A stretch of 15,104 nucleotides of DNA from JBBRXJ01 sp038248505 (GCA_038248505.1 JBBRXJ010000083.1:1-15104); one strand, 5' to 3'. Positions 1-8,125 are shown, numbered from the stretch's first letter. The notes: a model not told the origin generated them from the letters alone. Numbers and translations are program-made.

Positions 1-32
1 ATATTTTTTTGTTATGTCTGCGACTTCTGGGT
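1..32. mobile_element. Terminal inverted repeat of an IS copy extending left of the window
   Basis: The reverse complement of this stretch matches the IS end at 14942-14973 at 30 of 32 positions. The outermost bases are ACCCAGAAGT and the inner part ends in an A-rich tract. Orientation shows that the body of this IS lies to the left, outside the window. The bases just outside it (33 onward) do not match the bases just outside the right-hand IS. These are therefore probably two different insertions, not the two ends of one element on a circle. No transposase sequence is visible on this side. Confidence 0.8.
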
Positions 33-220
33 AACTATACTATTGATTCACTTGATGCTGTAGATGAGCAACTAGGAGCTGCTCTGTGTGATTTACAGAA
101 TGAAAAATCAATAATTAGTAATATGTGCAACTTTGATTGTTTAATTTCAGATACTTGTTCGCGGTTTAGTATTATCTTCCTCATGCGCTATTATGATTTT
201 TTCTTTTCTATTTATAAAAG

Positions 221-256
221 AAAAAGCCGACTCAATTCATTTTGAGTCGGCTTTTT
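221..256. terminator. Bidirectional rho-independent terminator
   Basis: A perfect 15-bp stem (221-235 with 242-256) encloses a 6-base loop. It has a GC-rich core, AGCCGACTCAA, and is flanked by A and T tracts, so it can terminate from both sides. It lies 14 bp past the stop of the leftward gene at 271-873, which it most likely serves. Between it and the IS end (33-220) I see no gene with a sensible stop. Confidence 0.85.
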
Positions 257-270
257 TAATCAAAGATTTT

Positions 271-873
271 CTATTTCGCTTTATTTAGGAAGATTGATAA
301 AGACTTTCCTGCCTTTGCAAAAGCCTCTGAAATACGCTCTCCTACATCATAATCATTCACTATTGAAGTTCCGGGCGCTTTTAATAATGTGGCTTTATAT
401 AAAATCTTATCCGAACTTGCGGTTTCATAAATGGTGATCTCCATATTTACCAAAGCCGGCATACGTGATACCCCAACATTATAACCAGGCTCAATCATTG
501 TAGTGTGTACCTTAATTGTATACTTGCCTGTTTTATTATAAATACTTGCATAGGTACCGTATAACTCACCAGCATATTTATTAAAAAGATCTTCAAACTT
601 GCGTTCGTATCTTTTTGTTCTGTCTTCAAGAAACGCACGCTCCCATTTATCACCACTACCAGCCGCTTTTGCGTCGCGTTCACCTTTAATTTTGGCTATG
701 TAATTAGCCTCTGTCATCTTACCTATCATTAAGTCATCATAGGTAAAAAGAAAGGCAACATCCTTTTGGCCCTTTATAACCGAAGGACTACCCTCATTGG
801 TTATGATCTTTTGACCATAACTTGTCATTGCAATCATGGCCATTGCAATAGATAATGTGAAAAATCTTTTCAT
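271..873 (-). CDS. Secreted protein of unknown function, Bacteroidota-type
   Basis: A 200-residue protein. It opens with a signal peptide, MKRFFTLSIAMAMIAMTSYG, followed by Q, a common cleavage context in this phylum, so it should be exported to the periplasm or surface. The mature part has mixed alpha/beta character: a KGQKDVAF segment, a charged central helix rich in K, E and R (about residues 65-105), and a hydrophobic beta-rich second half. I recall uncharacterised secreted proteins of similar layout in Bacteroidota, but none with a function. I chose the ATG at 871-873. The longer frame from 903 would begin with a TTG lying inside the probable -7 promoter box. A strong terminator follows directly, so the gene is probably monocistronic. 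Confidence 0.8.
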   Translation of the reverse strand: MKRFFTLSIAMAMIAMTSYGQKIITNEGSPSVIKGQKDVAFLFTYDDLMIGKMTEANYIAKIKGERDAKAAGSGDKWERAFLEDRTKRYERKFEDLFNKYAGELYGTYASIYNKTGKYTIKVHTTMIEPGYNVGVSRMPALVNMEITIYETASSDKILYKATLLKAPGTSIVNDYDVGERISEAFAKAGKSLSIFLNKAK

Positions 874-900
874 AGTTTTTTGTTTAATTAGTAATTGATT

Positions 901-931
901 CAAAGATATACATTCAATTCTAACAAAGCAA
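901..931 (-). promoter_or_regulatory. Bacteroidota-type promoter for the 271-873 gene
   Basis: Read on the minus strand, TATCTTTG (901-908) matches the TAnnTTTG -7 consensus exactly. A TTG at 929-931 lies 20 bases upstream as a -33 element; a TTTG at 924-927 is a poorer-spaced alternative. The ATG at 873 is 27 bp downstream, which gives a short untranslated leader. Confidence 0.5.
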
Positions 932-1168
932 TTATTTTCAGTTTATTAAGAATCTTTCAGTAATAGTATTTATTGAACAAGGGGCTTACGTTGCATAATT
1001 AAACCATGTTGGTTCCCCTTATAATGATTATATATTAAAATAAAAATCGCACGATTGTATCGCGTGGTGACTTGGATAAATTTACCCTAGTTCGCCCTAA
1101 CGTATTTAAAACCACGATGCTGTTCAGCGTTGGCTCCGCCTCAGTCGCATGACCCTCTAACAACACTA

Positions 1169-1215
1169 GTGGTTTCGAGAGCATTTCGATAAACTCAATG
1201 CGACATCTCAACCAC
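1169..1215. repeat. REP-like nested palindrome
   Basis: The outer arms GTGGTTTCGAGA (1169-1180) and TCTCAACCAC (1206-1215) pair with a two-base bulge. An inner stem, GCATT (1181-1185) with AATGC (1197-1201), lies directly inside, leaving GACA (1202-1205) as a bulge. The arrangement resembles the REP-type palindromes scattered between genes in many Bacteroidota and mobilised by RAYT transposases. Only one copy is visible here, so its repeat status is inferred from its form. Confidence 0.5.
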
Positions 1216-1362
1216 CTACATTTTTTAATAGAAATCGTTTTTTAAATTTCCATAAATTAGCAAAAAGCTTATTTGAAGCACTCGGTTACTTAGGCACTCG
1301 AAGTGACCGTATCACAAAGCCTCCGTCGCATACTATCCATCAATGAAGCGCAAAGCAAACAA

Positions 1363-1511
1363 GGCCTCCAGGCCGTATACGCAAATCAATATTTTATTTA
1401 TATTATTAACGAAATCAGATTAATGGCCAGAGGCCATGGATAGCAGCATTCTTAAATTGAAATTAGTAAGGACCGAGTCCGCTGCGGCGGAGAGCCTGCG
1501 GCCGAACGCAG
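1363..1511. repeat. Cluster of short GC-rich hairpins
   Basis: Several small perfect hairpins sit close together: GGCCT/AGGCC (1363-1374), ATGGCC/GGCCAT (1423-1437), GGAC/GTCC (1470-1480) and CTGCG/CGCAG (1496-1511). The 1470-1511 part is strikingly GC-rich against AT-rich surroundings. None is followed by a convincing T-tract that would make it a terminator for rnhA, although TTTTATTAT follows the last one. Intergenic repeat DNA or a structured RNA are both possible. Confidence 0.4.
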
Positions 1512-1604
1512 TTTTATTATGGCAAACAAAGTGATTCATCATTTTTTGCAATGAATAATCAATGAAATTTGGTCAAGCAGAATGATTAATCAATAAATTC
1601 CGCC

Positions 1605-2078
1605 TTATAATTCTACCTCTGTATTCTTATCGAAGCCAATGTCATCTGGTAAATTTATTCCAAATGATGCTTTAACGGCGAGTTTATCGCAACGGTTGTT
1701 CTCTTTATTTTCAGCATGCCCTTTTACCCAAACAAAACGAACAGTATGTTTACGATAAAGAGCTAAAAAGCGTATCCATAAATCCTGATTCTTTTTGCCT
1801 TTAAAACGTTTTTTCTCCCAATCAAAAAGCCATCCTTTTTCAACGGAGTCAGCAACATACTTTGAATCGGTATATACGGTAACATTGCAATTATCGAATT
1901 GTAATTTTTCAAGCGCTGCAATCACGCCCATTAACTCCATCCTATTATTTGTAGTATGCTTAAATCCTTGCATAAACTCTTTCCGCAGAGTGCCCCATAT
2001 CATAACTACACCAAAGCCTCCAGGACCTGGATTACCTCGTGCCGAACCATCGGTATATACAGAAATATTATAATTCAT
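1605..2078 (-). CDS. rnhA: Ribonuclease HI
   Basis: A 157-residue cytoplasmic enzyme that cleaves the RNA strand of RNA-DNA hybrids, acting for example on R-loops and replication primers. The whole catalytic set is present: Asp10 in YTDGSARGNPGPGG, Glu48 in TTNNRMELM, Asp71 in YTDSKYVADS, His121 in WVKGH and Asp131 in NRCDKLA. The basic handle segment (WEKKRFKGKK, about 87-96) is also kept. Length equals the E. coli type enzyme (155 residues), with no N-terminal hybrid-binding domain. The ATG at 2076-2078 puts the first catalytic Asp at residue 10, as in E. coli. The gene lies downstream of the S46 peptidase gene on the same strand, 113 bp away, and probably has its own promoter. Confidence 0.95.
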   Translation of the reverse strand: MNYNISVYTDGSARGNPGPGGFGVVMIWGTLRKEFMQGFKHTTNNRMELMGVIAALEKLQFDNCNVTVYTDSKYVADSVEKGWLFDWEKKRFKGKKNQDLWIRFLALYRKHTVRFVWVKGHAENKENNRCDKLAVKASFGINLPDDIGFDKNTEVEL

Positions 2079-2114
2079 TAGATTAATGCATGTCGTAAAT
2101 TAGAGAAGCAATTG

Positions 2115-2122
2115 CAAATTTA
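2115..2122 (-). promoter_or_regulatory. Possible -7 element upstream of rnhA
   Basis: On the minus strand the sequence TAAATTTG fits TAnnTTTG and lies 36 bp before the rnhA start codon. No convincing TTG or TTTG is found 17-21 bases further upstream, so the call rests on the -7 box alone. Confidence 0.3.
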
Positions 2123-2191
2123 CCATGTATAATTATATCGTATGTTCTTATTCTTTTTACTTTCTCTGCAGCGGATTTTTTATTTTTACTA

Positions 2192-4339
2192 CTATCGAAC
2201 CAGCTCCATTTCGTCAATCAAGTATTTACACCCCCCCAGCTTTTCAACTATAAATAATACATAACGGACATCAACAGATATACAGCGCTGTAATTGAGGT
2301 TCATACTGTATATCACCACTCATTGATTCCCAATTCCCATCAAAGGCGGTACCAATTAATTCCCCTTTTGCGTTAATAACCGGACTACCAGAATTACCTC
2401 CAGTAATATCATTAGTAGATATAAAGGCAACAGGAACTTTACCATTTAGGCCGTATTCACCAAAATCTTTCTGTTGGTATAAATCCATTAACTTTTCAGG
2501 CACAATAAATTCTTTATTTTCGGGATTCATTTTCGAAATTACACCATCAAGTGTTGTGTAATAATTATAATGAACAGCATCGGTCGGATTGTAGCCTTTA
2601 ATTTTACCATAGCTTGTACGCATAGTAAAATTAGCATCTGGATAAAATACACTGTCTGCATGCATCGTCAATAAGCCTCTCATATACTCATTACGACCTT
2701 CAAGAAATTCATTTCTGCAACATGAATTACGTTGTTCCAGTGTAAAGTTTGATTTTTCTATTATTGAATAAACCGCTTTAAATCCAATGTCGCTTAAGAG
2801 TACCTCACGATTAGGTGCCTTTAAAAAAGCAACTAATTTGGCGCTATCTGCAAGAATAGATTTATCATACATTGCAGCAAGAAATTTATTTAGATTTCCT
2901 TTATACTTTTTTTGTATTGTAGCATATATGTAAGGTATATACTGCGCATCTACATTTTGAATGTAGTAATTCATCATAGCCACTGCCGTTTTTTTCTCAA
3001 CATGAATATCATAATTTTTAAAATATTCATTTAATTCAAAAACAAAAAACGGATAGATATTCGTAATTTGTTGACTTGTTTTATCGTAATTTTCAGCTGC
3101 TGTTATGAATATCTCCCTACCAATTCTGAATAAATCAACCGAGTTGTAAAAGCACTCACTTAATAGCTGACCTGCATGGAGAAACTCCGCTTTATTATTA
3201 ACCCCATTTTTAATTTTATTAAGTGCTCCACCATAGTTCTTCATTAATAAACTATCACTATTTGACCACGTATTAAAAGCTTTTTCTTGCTCTTCTTTAC
3301 GAGACTGAACATTTAATTTTTTAAGTGCTAAATTTTGTCCGATGGAATACTTCCAGTAATTACTTGAGTGTTTGTAACGAGCCGAATATTTTAAATTGAT
3401 TGCAGCATCAGAATGCATAGAATCGGTCCATATTTTTTGTTTAATCTCACGAGTTTTAATTCGGTTTGGATTAATAACGGTCATCTCCTGATTCACTTCC
3501 CACGAAGTCATATACCGATCGGTACTTCCTGGGAATCCCATAACCATTGAGAAATCGCCCTCCTGGATGCCTTTAATCGAAATAGGAAAAAACTTTTTTG
3601 GTTTTATGGGAATATTATTTTTTGAATAACTAGCAGGGCACCCCAAGCTATCACCATAAATACGAAACATTGAAAAATCGCCTGTATGACGAGGCCACAT
3701 CCAATTATCGGTATCGCCACCATAGGATCCAATTGATTCTGGAGGAGCACCAACCAATCTTACATCACGAAACACTTCATATACTACAAGAAAAAAACGA
3801 TTAGCATCAAAAAAAGATTCAACAGAAGATTCGTATTTACCACTGTCACTAGCCTCTACTGAAATAATATTTGAAATAGAATCTACAATATACTCTCTTG
3901 AAATCCATGATGATTCCGCAGGGATTGCCGATAATACTCGCTCAGTAACCTCTTCAAATCGAAGCATAAATGCTACTCTTACCGTTGTGTCGCACAGTTC
4001 TTCAGCACGCGAGTGAGCCCAAAACCCTTTTTTAAGTAAATCGTTTGTTGAGGTTGAAAGGTGCTGAATGGCATCGTAACCGCAATGATGATTGGTTAAA
4101 AGAAGACCCTGTGAAGAGATCATCTCTGCGCTACATTTATTATCAAAAAGAACAACTGCATCTTTAAGTGATGGCGCTATGGGATTATAGATATCCTCAG
4201 CACTCAATTTCATGCCCGCTTGCTTCATTTTAAACTCATTTAAATCCTTTAAAAATGGAAGCATCCACATTCCTTCATCGGCAGAAACGAATATGGGTTT
4301 TAGTAGAATAAGAAACAATAAACAAAGTCTGCACACCAT
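2192..4339 (-). CDS. Family S46 dipeptidyl peptidase (DPP7-like)
   Basis: A 715-residue serine exopeptidase that removes dipeptides from the N-terminus of oligopeptides in the periplasm or at the cell surface, used in peptide nutrition. It has a signal peptide (residues 1-20, ending FVSA before DEGMW). The chymotrypsin-like triad is visible: His85 in LTNHHCGYD, Asp221 in WPRHTGDF and Ser650 in GGNSGSP. Asn212-Trp213 match the residues that hold the substrate N-terminus in characterised relatives. The position that separates Asp/Glu-preferring DPP11 (Arg, 18 residues after the Ser) is Gly668 here, in FDGNWE. By family knowledge this predicts DPP7-type preference for hydrophobic P1 residues. 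The central part (about 270-560) is the helical cap. Length is typical for S46. The gene is divergent from rlmN, with 189 bp between them. Confidence 0.93.
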   Translation of the reverse strand: MVCRLCLLFLILLKPIFVSADEGMWMLPFLKDLNEFKMKQAGMKLSAEDIYNPIAPSLKDAVVLFDNKCSAEMISSQGLLLTNHHCGYDAIQHLSTSTNDLLKKGFWAHSRAEELCDTTVRVAFMLRFEEVTERVLSAIPAESSWISREYIVDSISNIISVEASDSGKYESSVESFFDANRFFLVVYEVFRDVRLVGAPPESIGSYGGDTDNWMWPRHTGDFSMFRIYGDSLGCPASYSKNNIPIKPKKFFPISIKGIQEGDFSMVMGFPGSTDRYMTSWEVNQEMTVINPNRIKTREIKQKIWTDSMHSDAAINLKYSARYKHSSNYWKYSIGQNLALKKLNVQSRKEEQEKAFNTWSNSDSLLMKNYGGALNKIKNGVNNKAEFLHAGQLLSECFYNSVDLFRIGREIFITAAENYDKTSQQITNIYPFFVFELNEYFKNYDIHVEKKTAVAMMNYYIQNVDAQYIPYIYATIQKKYKGNLNKFLAAMYDKSILADSAKLVAFLKAPNREVLLSDIGFKAVYSIIEKSNFTLEQRNSCCRNEFLEGRNEYMRGLLTMHADSVFYPDANFTMRTSYGKIKGYNPTDAVHYNYYTTLDGVISKMNPENKEFIVPEKLMDLYQQKDFGEYGLNGKVPVAFISTNDITGGNSGSPVINAKGELIGTAFDGNWESMSGDIQYEPQLQRCISVDVRYVLFIVEKLGGCKYLIDEMELVR

Positions 4340-4477
4340 AATACTATTTATTATTGAGTTATTTCAAATAAAATTAGGTCTTTAATCATAATTTGTGATA
4401 AAAATAAGGATTTTATGTAACAAAACTTAACTTTACAGATGAATTCAAATAGAGTGAATATTAAATATTATGATAAC

Positions 4478-4504
4478 GGCAGCTTGATCTTTAGAGCTGT
4501 TGCC
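4478..4504 (+). promoter_or_regulatory. Possible stem-loop in the rlmN leader
   Basis: GGCAGCT (4478-4484) can pair with AGC-TGT-TGCC (4495-4504), leaving a three-base bulge, 24 bp before the rlmN start codon. The remaining 189-bp divergent spacer is AT-rich. It contains a weak -7-like TAACTTTA at 4428-4435 without a good upstream element. The role of the hairpin is unknown. Confidence 0.2.
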
Positions 4505-4528
4505 TAACAAAACACTAAAAATAGAAGG

Positions 4529-5590
4529 ATGCAAGATATAAGAGAGATTGATCGTAAGGAACTTGAAGCATTCATTGTATCAACAGGAGAAAAAGCCTTT
4601 AGAGCAAAGCAAGTGCATGAATGGCTTCGCAAAAAAGGCGTTCGAACCTATTCTGCTATGGCAAATATACCAGCCACCCTACGGGCTAAACTCGAAGATA
4701 CGTACTCTTTTCATACTGCAGACAAAGAGTTTCAATCAGAGAGTTCAGATGGAACATGTAAAATAGCCTTTAAACTAAACGACAAAGATATTATTGAAGG
4801 AGTTTATATCCCATCTTTAGAGCGTACTACAGCATGCATCTCAACGCAAGTGGGATGTCCTTTGGGCTGTACCTTTTGTGCTACTGGGCAGATGCGATAT
4901 CGTCGGAATCTCACTTCGGGAGAGATATTTGATCAGTTTACACAACTAAATGAGCTTTCAGAAATGCTTACTAAATCGAGGTTAAGCAATCTGGTGATCA
5001 TGGGAATGGGTGAACCATTACTTAATTATGAGCATACGATGCGTGCAATTGAATGGATTACCGATCCCTCTGGAATGGATTACAGTCCCTCCCGAATTAC
5101 ACTCTCAACATCAGGATTAAACAATGAAATAAGACAATTAGCGGATGCGAATATTAAATTCAACCTCGCCATTTCTTTACATTCGGCTGATGATAAAATT
5201 CGCAATCATTTGATGCCCGTTAACAAATCGAACCCACTATCAGAACTTAGTGCGGCGGTTAAATATTTTCATGATAAAACTGGTGCTCGAGTTACTTTTG
5301 AATATTTGCTTCTTTGTAATTTGAACGATTCAATTGAAGATGCTAAGAAGCTAGCCATCTACTGCAAAAGTTTTCCATGTAAAATAAATCTAATCGAGTA
5401 CAATACGGTTGAAGGATTGCCATTTAAACCATCAACACCAGAGCGCACCAAAGCATTTGTTGAGTTTCTTGAAAGCCGAAATATGGTGGTGAACTTGCGA
5501 CGTAGCCGTGGTAAAGATATTGATGCCGCTTGTGGACAATTGGCTAATAAGAGACAGCAAAAAGATATTAGTCTGGAAACTCAAGACTAA
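4529..5590 (+). CDS. rlmN: Dual-specificity 23S rRNA/tRNA adenine-C2 methyltransferase RlmN
   Basis: A 353-residue radical-SAM enzyme that methylates carbon 2 of A2503 in 23S rRNA and A37 in a set of tRNAs, supporting translational fidelity. The iron-sulfur cluster ligands are Cys110, Cys114 and Cys117 in VGCPLGCTFCATG. The methyl-carrying cysteine is Cys335 in DIDAACGQLA and the resolving cysteine is Cys103 in TACISTQ, corresponding to C355 and C118 of the E. coli enzyme. The SAM-binding GMGEPLLNY motif follows at about 159-167. The N-terminal helical RNA-binding part (about 1-90) is intact. AGAAGG just before the ATG is a possible ribosome-binding site. The last 23 bp overlap the end of rnhB on the other strand. 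All key residues of RlmN rather than Cfr are consistent with a housekeeping enzyme. Confidence 0.95.
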   Translation: MQDIREIDRKELEAFIVSTGEKAFRAKQVHEWLRKKGVRTYSAMANIPATLRAKLEDTYSFHTADKEFQSESSDGTCKIAFKLNDKDIIEGVYIPSLERTTACISTQVGCPLGCTFCATGQMRYRRNLTSGEIFDQFTQLNELSEMLTKSRLSNLVIMGMGEPLLNYEHTMRAIEWITDPSGMDYSPSRITLSTSGLNNEIRQLADANIKFNLAISLHSADDKIRNHLMPVNKSNPLSELSAAVKYFHDKTGARVTFEYLLLCNLNDSIEDAKKLAIYCKSFPCKINLIEYNTVEGLPFKPSTPERTKAFVEFLESRNMVVNLRRSRGKDIDAACGQLANKRQQKDISLETQD

Positions 5591-6182
5591 GTTGCGTACT
5601 TAATATATTAAAAGAGAGGCGATGCCACTTACTCACGCCATACTGCATAACAGCAGAACGGTGTGCTAGTGTTGGGTATCCTTTGTTTTTATCCCAACCA
5701 TATTCTGAATGGTTTTTATGTAGCGTATTCATATAATCATCACGGTACGTCTTTGCTAAAACTGATGCTGCTGCTATTGAGCTGTACTTACCATCGCCCT
5801 TTATGATACAGGTGTGCTCTATATCCTTGTATTTTTTGAATCGATTACCATCAATTAACAAATGTTCTGGAATTATTTTAAGCTTAGTAACAGCATGATG
5901 CATTGCTAAAAATGAGGCATTAAGAATATTTATTTTATCAATTTTTTTATGGTCAACCATTGCAACGGCAAAGGCGATTGCTTCACGTTCTATTATTGGG
6001 CGCAATTCCTCTCGATTTTTCTCCGTCATCTTTTTTGAATCATTCAGCAATGGGTGAAAAAAATCTGCTGGCAGAATAACAGCAGCAGCACAAACAGGGC
6101 CTGCAATACAACCACGTCCAGCTTCATCGCATCCAGCTTCATTTCTATCTTTAACTAGATATGGACGTAATTTCTTTGCCAT
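5568..6182 (-). CDS. rnhB: Ribonuclease HII
   Basis: A 204-residue cytoplasmic enzyme that cuts DNA 5' of single embedded ribonucleotides, starting ribonucleotide excision repair, and also cleaves RNA-DNA hybrids. The acidic residues are Asp19-Glu20 in GCDEAGRG, Asp111 in LLIDGN and Asp130 in IKGDGKY. The RNase HII signature SIAAASVLAKTYRD follows at 135-148, with the usual C-terminal helices after it. Length is normal for the family. The start lies 9 bp after the stop of the upstream glycosyltransferase gene, so the two are probably co-transcribed. No terminator fits between rnhB and the converging rlmN. Confidence 0.95.
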   Translation of the reverse strand: MAKKLRPYLVKDRNEAGCDEAGRGCIAGPVCAAAVILPADFFHPLLNDSKKMTEKNREELRPIIEREAIAFAVAMVDHKKIDKINILNASFLAMHHAVTKLKIIPEHLLIDGNRFKKYKDIEHTCIIKGDGKYSSIAAASVLAKTYRDDYMNTLHKNHSEYGWDKNKGYPTLAHRSAVMQYGVSKWHRLSFNILSTQLSLEFPD

Positions 6183-6191
6183 ACATATCGT

Positions 6192-7313
6192 TTATATACA
6201 CTTCATCATTCCTATCCAGATTTTTTCTGCACTTACATCCCAGCTAAAATCTTTACTTCGTTGCTTTCCCTTCTCAATTAATTGACAACGTAATTTTTCA
6301 TCAGATGCAATTGATCTCATTGCACAACAAATGGAATTAACCGAAAGAGGATCACATAATAAAGCGGCATTGCTTGCTACCTCTGGCATTGCGGTAACAT
6401 TTGAAGTGATAACGGGAACATCACATTTCATTGCTTCAACAATAGGAATGCCAAAACCTTCAAAACGTGAAACTAAAACCAATGCTAATGCAGATGCTAC
6501 AACCTGAGCTAAATCATTGCCTTGCAGATGACCTGTAAAATGAACATCGCTCCGATATTTCATTTTCTTAAGTAAATTATTTAAGGACTTTACATGAAAC
6601 ATTCTCTTGCCTACAATAAGCATTTTTACAGGCAGGCCTGAGGTCTCCCTAAACATATCATAGGCCTTAAGCATATTCACAATATTTTTACGACGATTTA
6701 ATGCTCCTACAAAAACAAAATATTGAGAGTCGTTTGAATATATTTTTCGAATAAAATGCTTATCATTCTCTGAAATTGGCCTAAATGCATCGCCAGGCGC
6801 ATTATATATAACATCAATTTTATTATGCTCTATTTTAAATTCCCTTGATATATCCTGTTTCGAATATTCTGAAACAGTACCTAAGCGACATGAGGCACGA
6901 GCAAACCTAGGCGAGAAATAATTATAATATAGTTTTACCCAAAAGGGTAGATTTTTAGGATCATGAACAAAATTAAGATCATGAATCACAGTATATCGCT
7001 TTACACTTGTATTTAATGTTGACCATCCATCTGTTGATAAAAATAAATCTGCTTTATACTCTTTTAGTATTCGAGGTATAAGATATTCAAATCGATAATA
7101 CCATAATATTGGATGCCGAGAAGGAACCCTCGTATATATAGGAATAACATTTGATCCGAAAACAAAATCTTTAAAATAGGGTCTATCAAATATAAACAAA
7201 AAGGTGTGTTCCGGATGATTTCTAGTTAAACGACTTAAGATGTGATATGTAAACCATCCAATGCCCTCTAATTTATTGGGCAAAAGCAATTGTGTATTTA
7301 CGGCTATTAGCAT
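6192..7313 (-). CDS. Glycosyltransferase family 4 protein
   Basis: A 373-residue GT-B fold enzyme that should transfer a sugar from a nucleotide-sugar to a lipid or glycan acceptor at the cytoplasmic side of the inner membrane. The N-terminal domain starts MLIAVNTQLLL and carries a glycine loop, EGIGWFTYHIL (16-26), and HDLNF at 111-115. The C-terminal donor-binding domain begins near residue 198 (YFVFVGALNRRKN). It has the GT4 EX7E motif with Glu285 and Glu293 in FEGFGIPIVEAM, followed by PVITSN and the MPEV motif. Donor and acceptor cannot be read from the sequence. It is the first gene of a two-gene unit with rnhB, a neighbour with no obvious functional link. No other glycan genes surround it, so it may act as an orphan transferase. 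Confidence 0.9.
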   Translation of the reverse strand: MLIAVNTQLLLPNKLEGIGWFTYHILSRLTRNHPEHTFLFIFDRPYFKDFVFGSNVIPIYTRVPSRHPILWYYRFEYLIPRILKEYKADLFLSTDGWSTLNTSVKRYTVIHDLNFVHDPKNLPFWVKLYYNYFSPRFARASCRLGTVSEYSKQDISREFKIEHNKIDVIYNAPGDAFRPISENDKHFIRKIYSNDSQYFVFVGALNRRKNIVNMLKAYDMFRETSGLPVKMLIVGKRMFHVKSLNNLLKKMKYRSDVHFTGHLQGNDLAQVVASALALVLVSRFEGFGIPIVEAMKCDVPVITSNVTAMPEVASNAALLCDPLSVNSICCAMRSIASDEKLRCQLIEKGKQRSKDFSWDVSAEKIWIGMMKCI

Positions 7314-7317
7314 TCTT

Positions 7318-7345
7318 CAAAAATAATAAAAGAATCATTTAACAA
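7318..7345 (-). promoter_or_regulatory. Promoter-like element abutting the glycosyltransferase start
   Basis: On the minus strand, TTG (7343-7345), 17 bases and TATTTTTG (7318-7325) fit the Bacteroidota -33/-7 pattern. The -7 box ends only four bases before the ATG at 7313. If it is used, transcription would begin at or near the start codon (a leaderless or near-leaderless mRNA). The AT-rich context makes a chance match possible. Confidence 0.3.
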
Positions 7346-7719
7346 TAATATAATTACTAAATGTTTCCGTATTTAGCATTATTACTAGACCATAGAGACT
7401 ATAATTACAGGAATGCTACTGACGAAATTATCTATTCAAACTCCTGACTATTCAGTTAAACTAGGATCTCCAAACTCGTATTTCTCATGTTATGGTGCAA
7501 AATATAAATTTACTTATGCTTCGTCAGCTTGCCGAGAGTTGGTTTTATTTACGGCAGTTGTTATACCTTGAATACTATAAAATCAAATGAATTTATTATG
7601 CTATTAGTTGTATTACAAGTAGATACGTGCATGGTTAATAAAATCTTAATAACTTGGAATCGTTAAAATTAAATGAATGCCTTTCATATATTACTTTTAT
7701 AAAAAAATAAGGCCAAATT
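7346..7719. other. Intergenic region without a recognised gene
   Basis: AT-rich DNA between the divergent glycosyltransferase and ribbon-helix-helix genes. All frames carry frequent stops. A stretch open on the plus strand ends with a stop near 7570 but resembles nothing I know. No stable hairpin or T-tract terminator stands out. A weak -7-like TACTTTTA at 7692-7699 precedes the gene at 7720. Confidence 0.5.
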
Positions 7720-8046
7720 TTGGAAAAGAAGAAGGAAATAAAAGATCCTGAGCTTAAAAGGATACATCGCAAGTCAATGATGCTCAATACTAAAGAGTTT
7801 AAGGTATTTGAGCAATATTGTACGAGATATAAAGTGTCAAACAAATCACAATTTATGCGTGAAAGTATTGTTAATAGCATACTAAAACGTATGGATGAAG
7901 ATGCTCCCACCCTTTTTGAGGTGCCTAAAGCAAAAGCAACACCCAAAATGGTTGTTACTCACCATGCTCCAAAGCAAGTGATTCATGAGTCGCCAAAGCT
8001 ATTTGATTGCGTGCAGTTGGATTTATTTGCAAGCGCTGCCCTTTAA
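7720..8046 (+). CDS. Small ribbon-helix-helix-like protein, probable DNA-binding
   Basis: A 108-residue protein. The N-terminal half is highly charged (EKKKEIKDPELKRIHRKS) and is followed by MMLNTKEFKVFEQYCTR, then YKVSNKSQFMRESIVNSIL and KRMDEDAPTLFE. A short strand followed by two helices around SKSQFMRE-type residues resembles the ribbon-helix-helix (MetJ/Arc) fold. I recall small Bacteroidota proteins with this same core, of unknown function. The C-terminal third is low in structure (KAKATPKMVVTHHAPKQ) and ends LDLFASAAL. The only start that keeps the conserved basic N-terminus is the TTG at 7720, because an in-frame stop lies at 7708-7710. A start at the ATG 7774 (MML) would remove it. 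The gene stands alone, upstream of tRNA-fMet. Confidence 0.65.
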   Translation: MEKKKEIKDPELKRIHRKSMMLNTKEFKVFEQYCTRYKVSNKSQFMRESIVNSILKRMDEDAPTLFEVPKAKATPKMVVTHHAPKQVIHESPKLFDCVQLDLFASAAL

Positions 8047-8125
8047 ATAGTCTTTATAAAGCTTACATTTAACTTTATTATGGCATTTAATCATTTAACA
8101 ACCATGGTTTATTAAAAATTTAGTA

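Larger units (their letters stand above)
904..1604. other. 700-bp intergenic region without a gene
   Basis: No credible reading frame exists on either strand. Stop codons are dense, and GC content rises in short patches made of palindromes, listed separately at 1169-1215 and 1363-1511. Neither a tRNA fold nor a homologue of a known RNA is evident. The stretch looks like accumulated repeat-type DNA between the secreted-protein gene and the end of rnhA, and no terminator with a clear T-tract is seen directly after rnhA. Confidence 0.6.

Noticed and set aside
9..245. Plus-strand open frame of 78 codons at the left edge
   Set aside because: It begins inside the IS end and runs through the terminator hairpin at 221-256; the sequence resembles no protein. 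It might contain a scrap of a gene cut by the IS, but nothing supports that.
7635..7946. Minus-strand frame opposite the RHH-like gene
   Set aside because: Antisense shadow; composition unlike a protein, and the plus strand has the recognisable domain.
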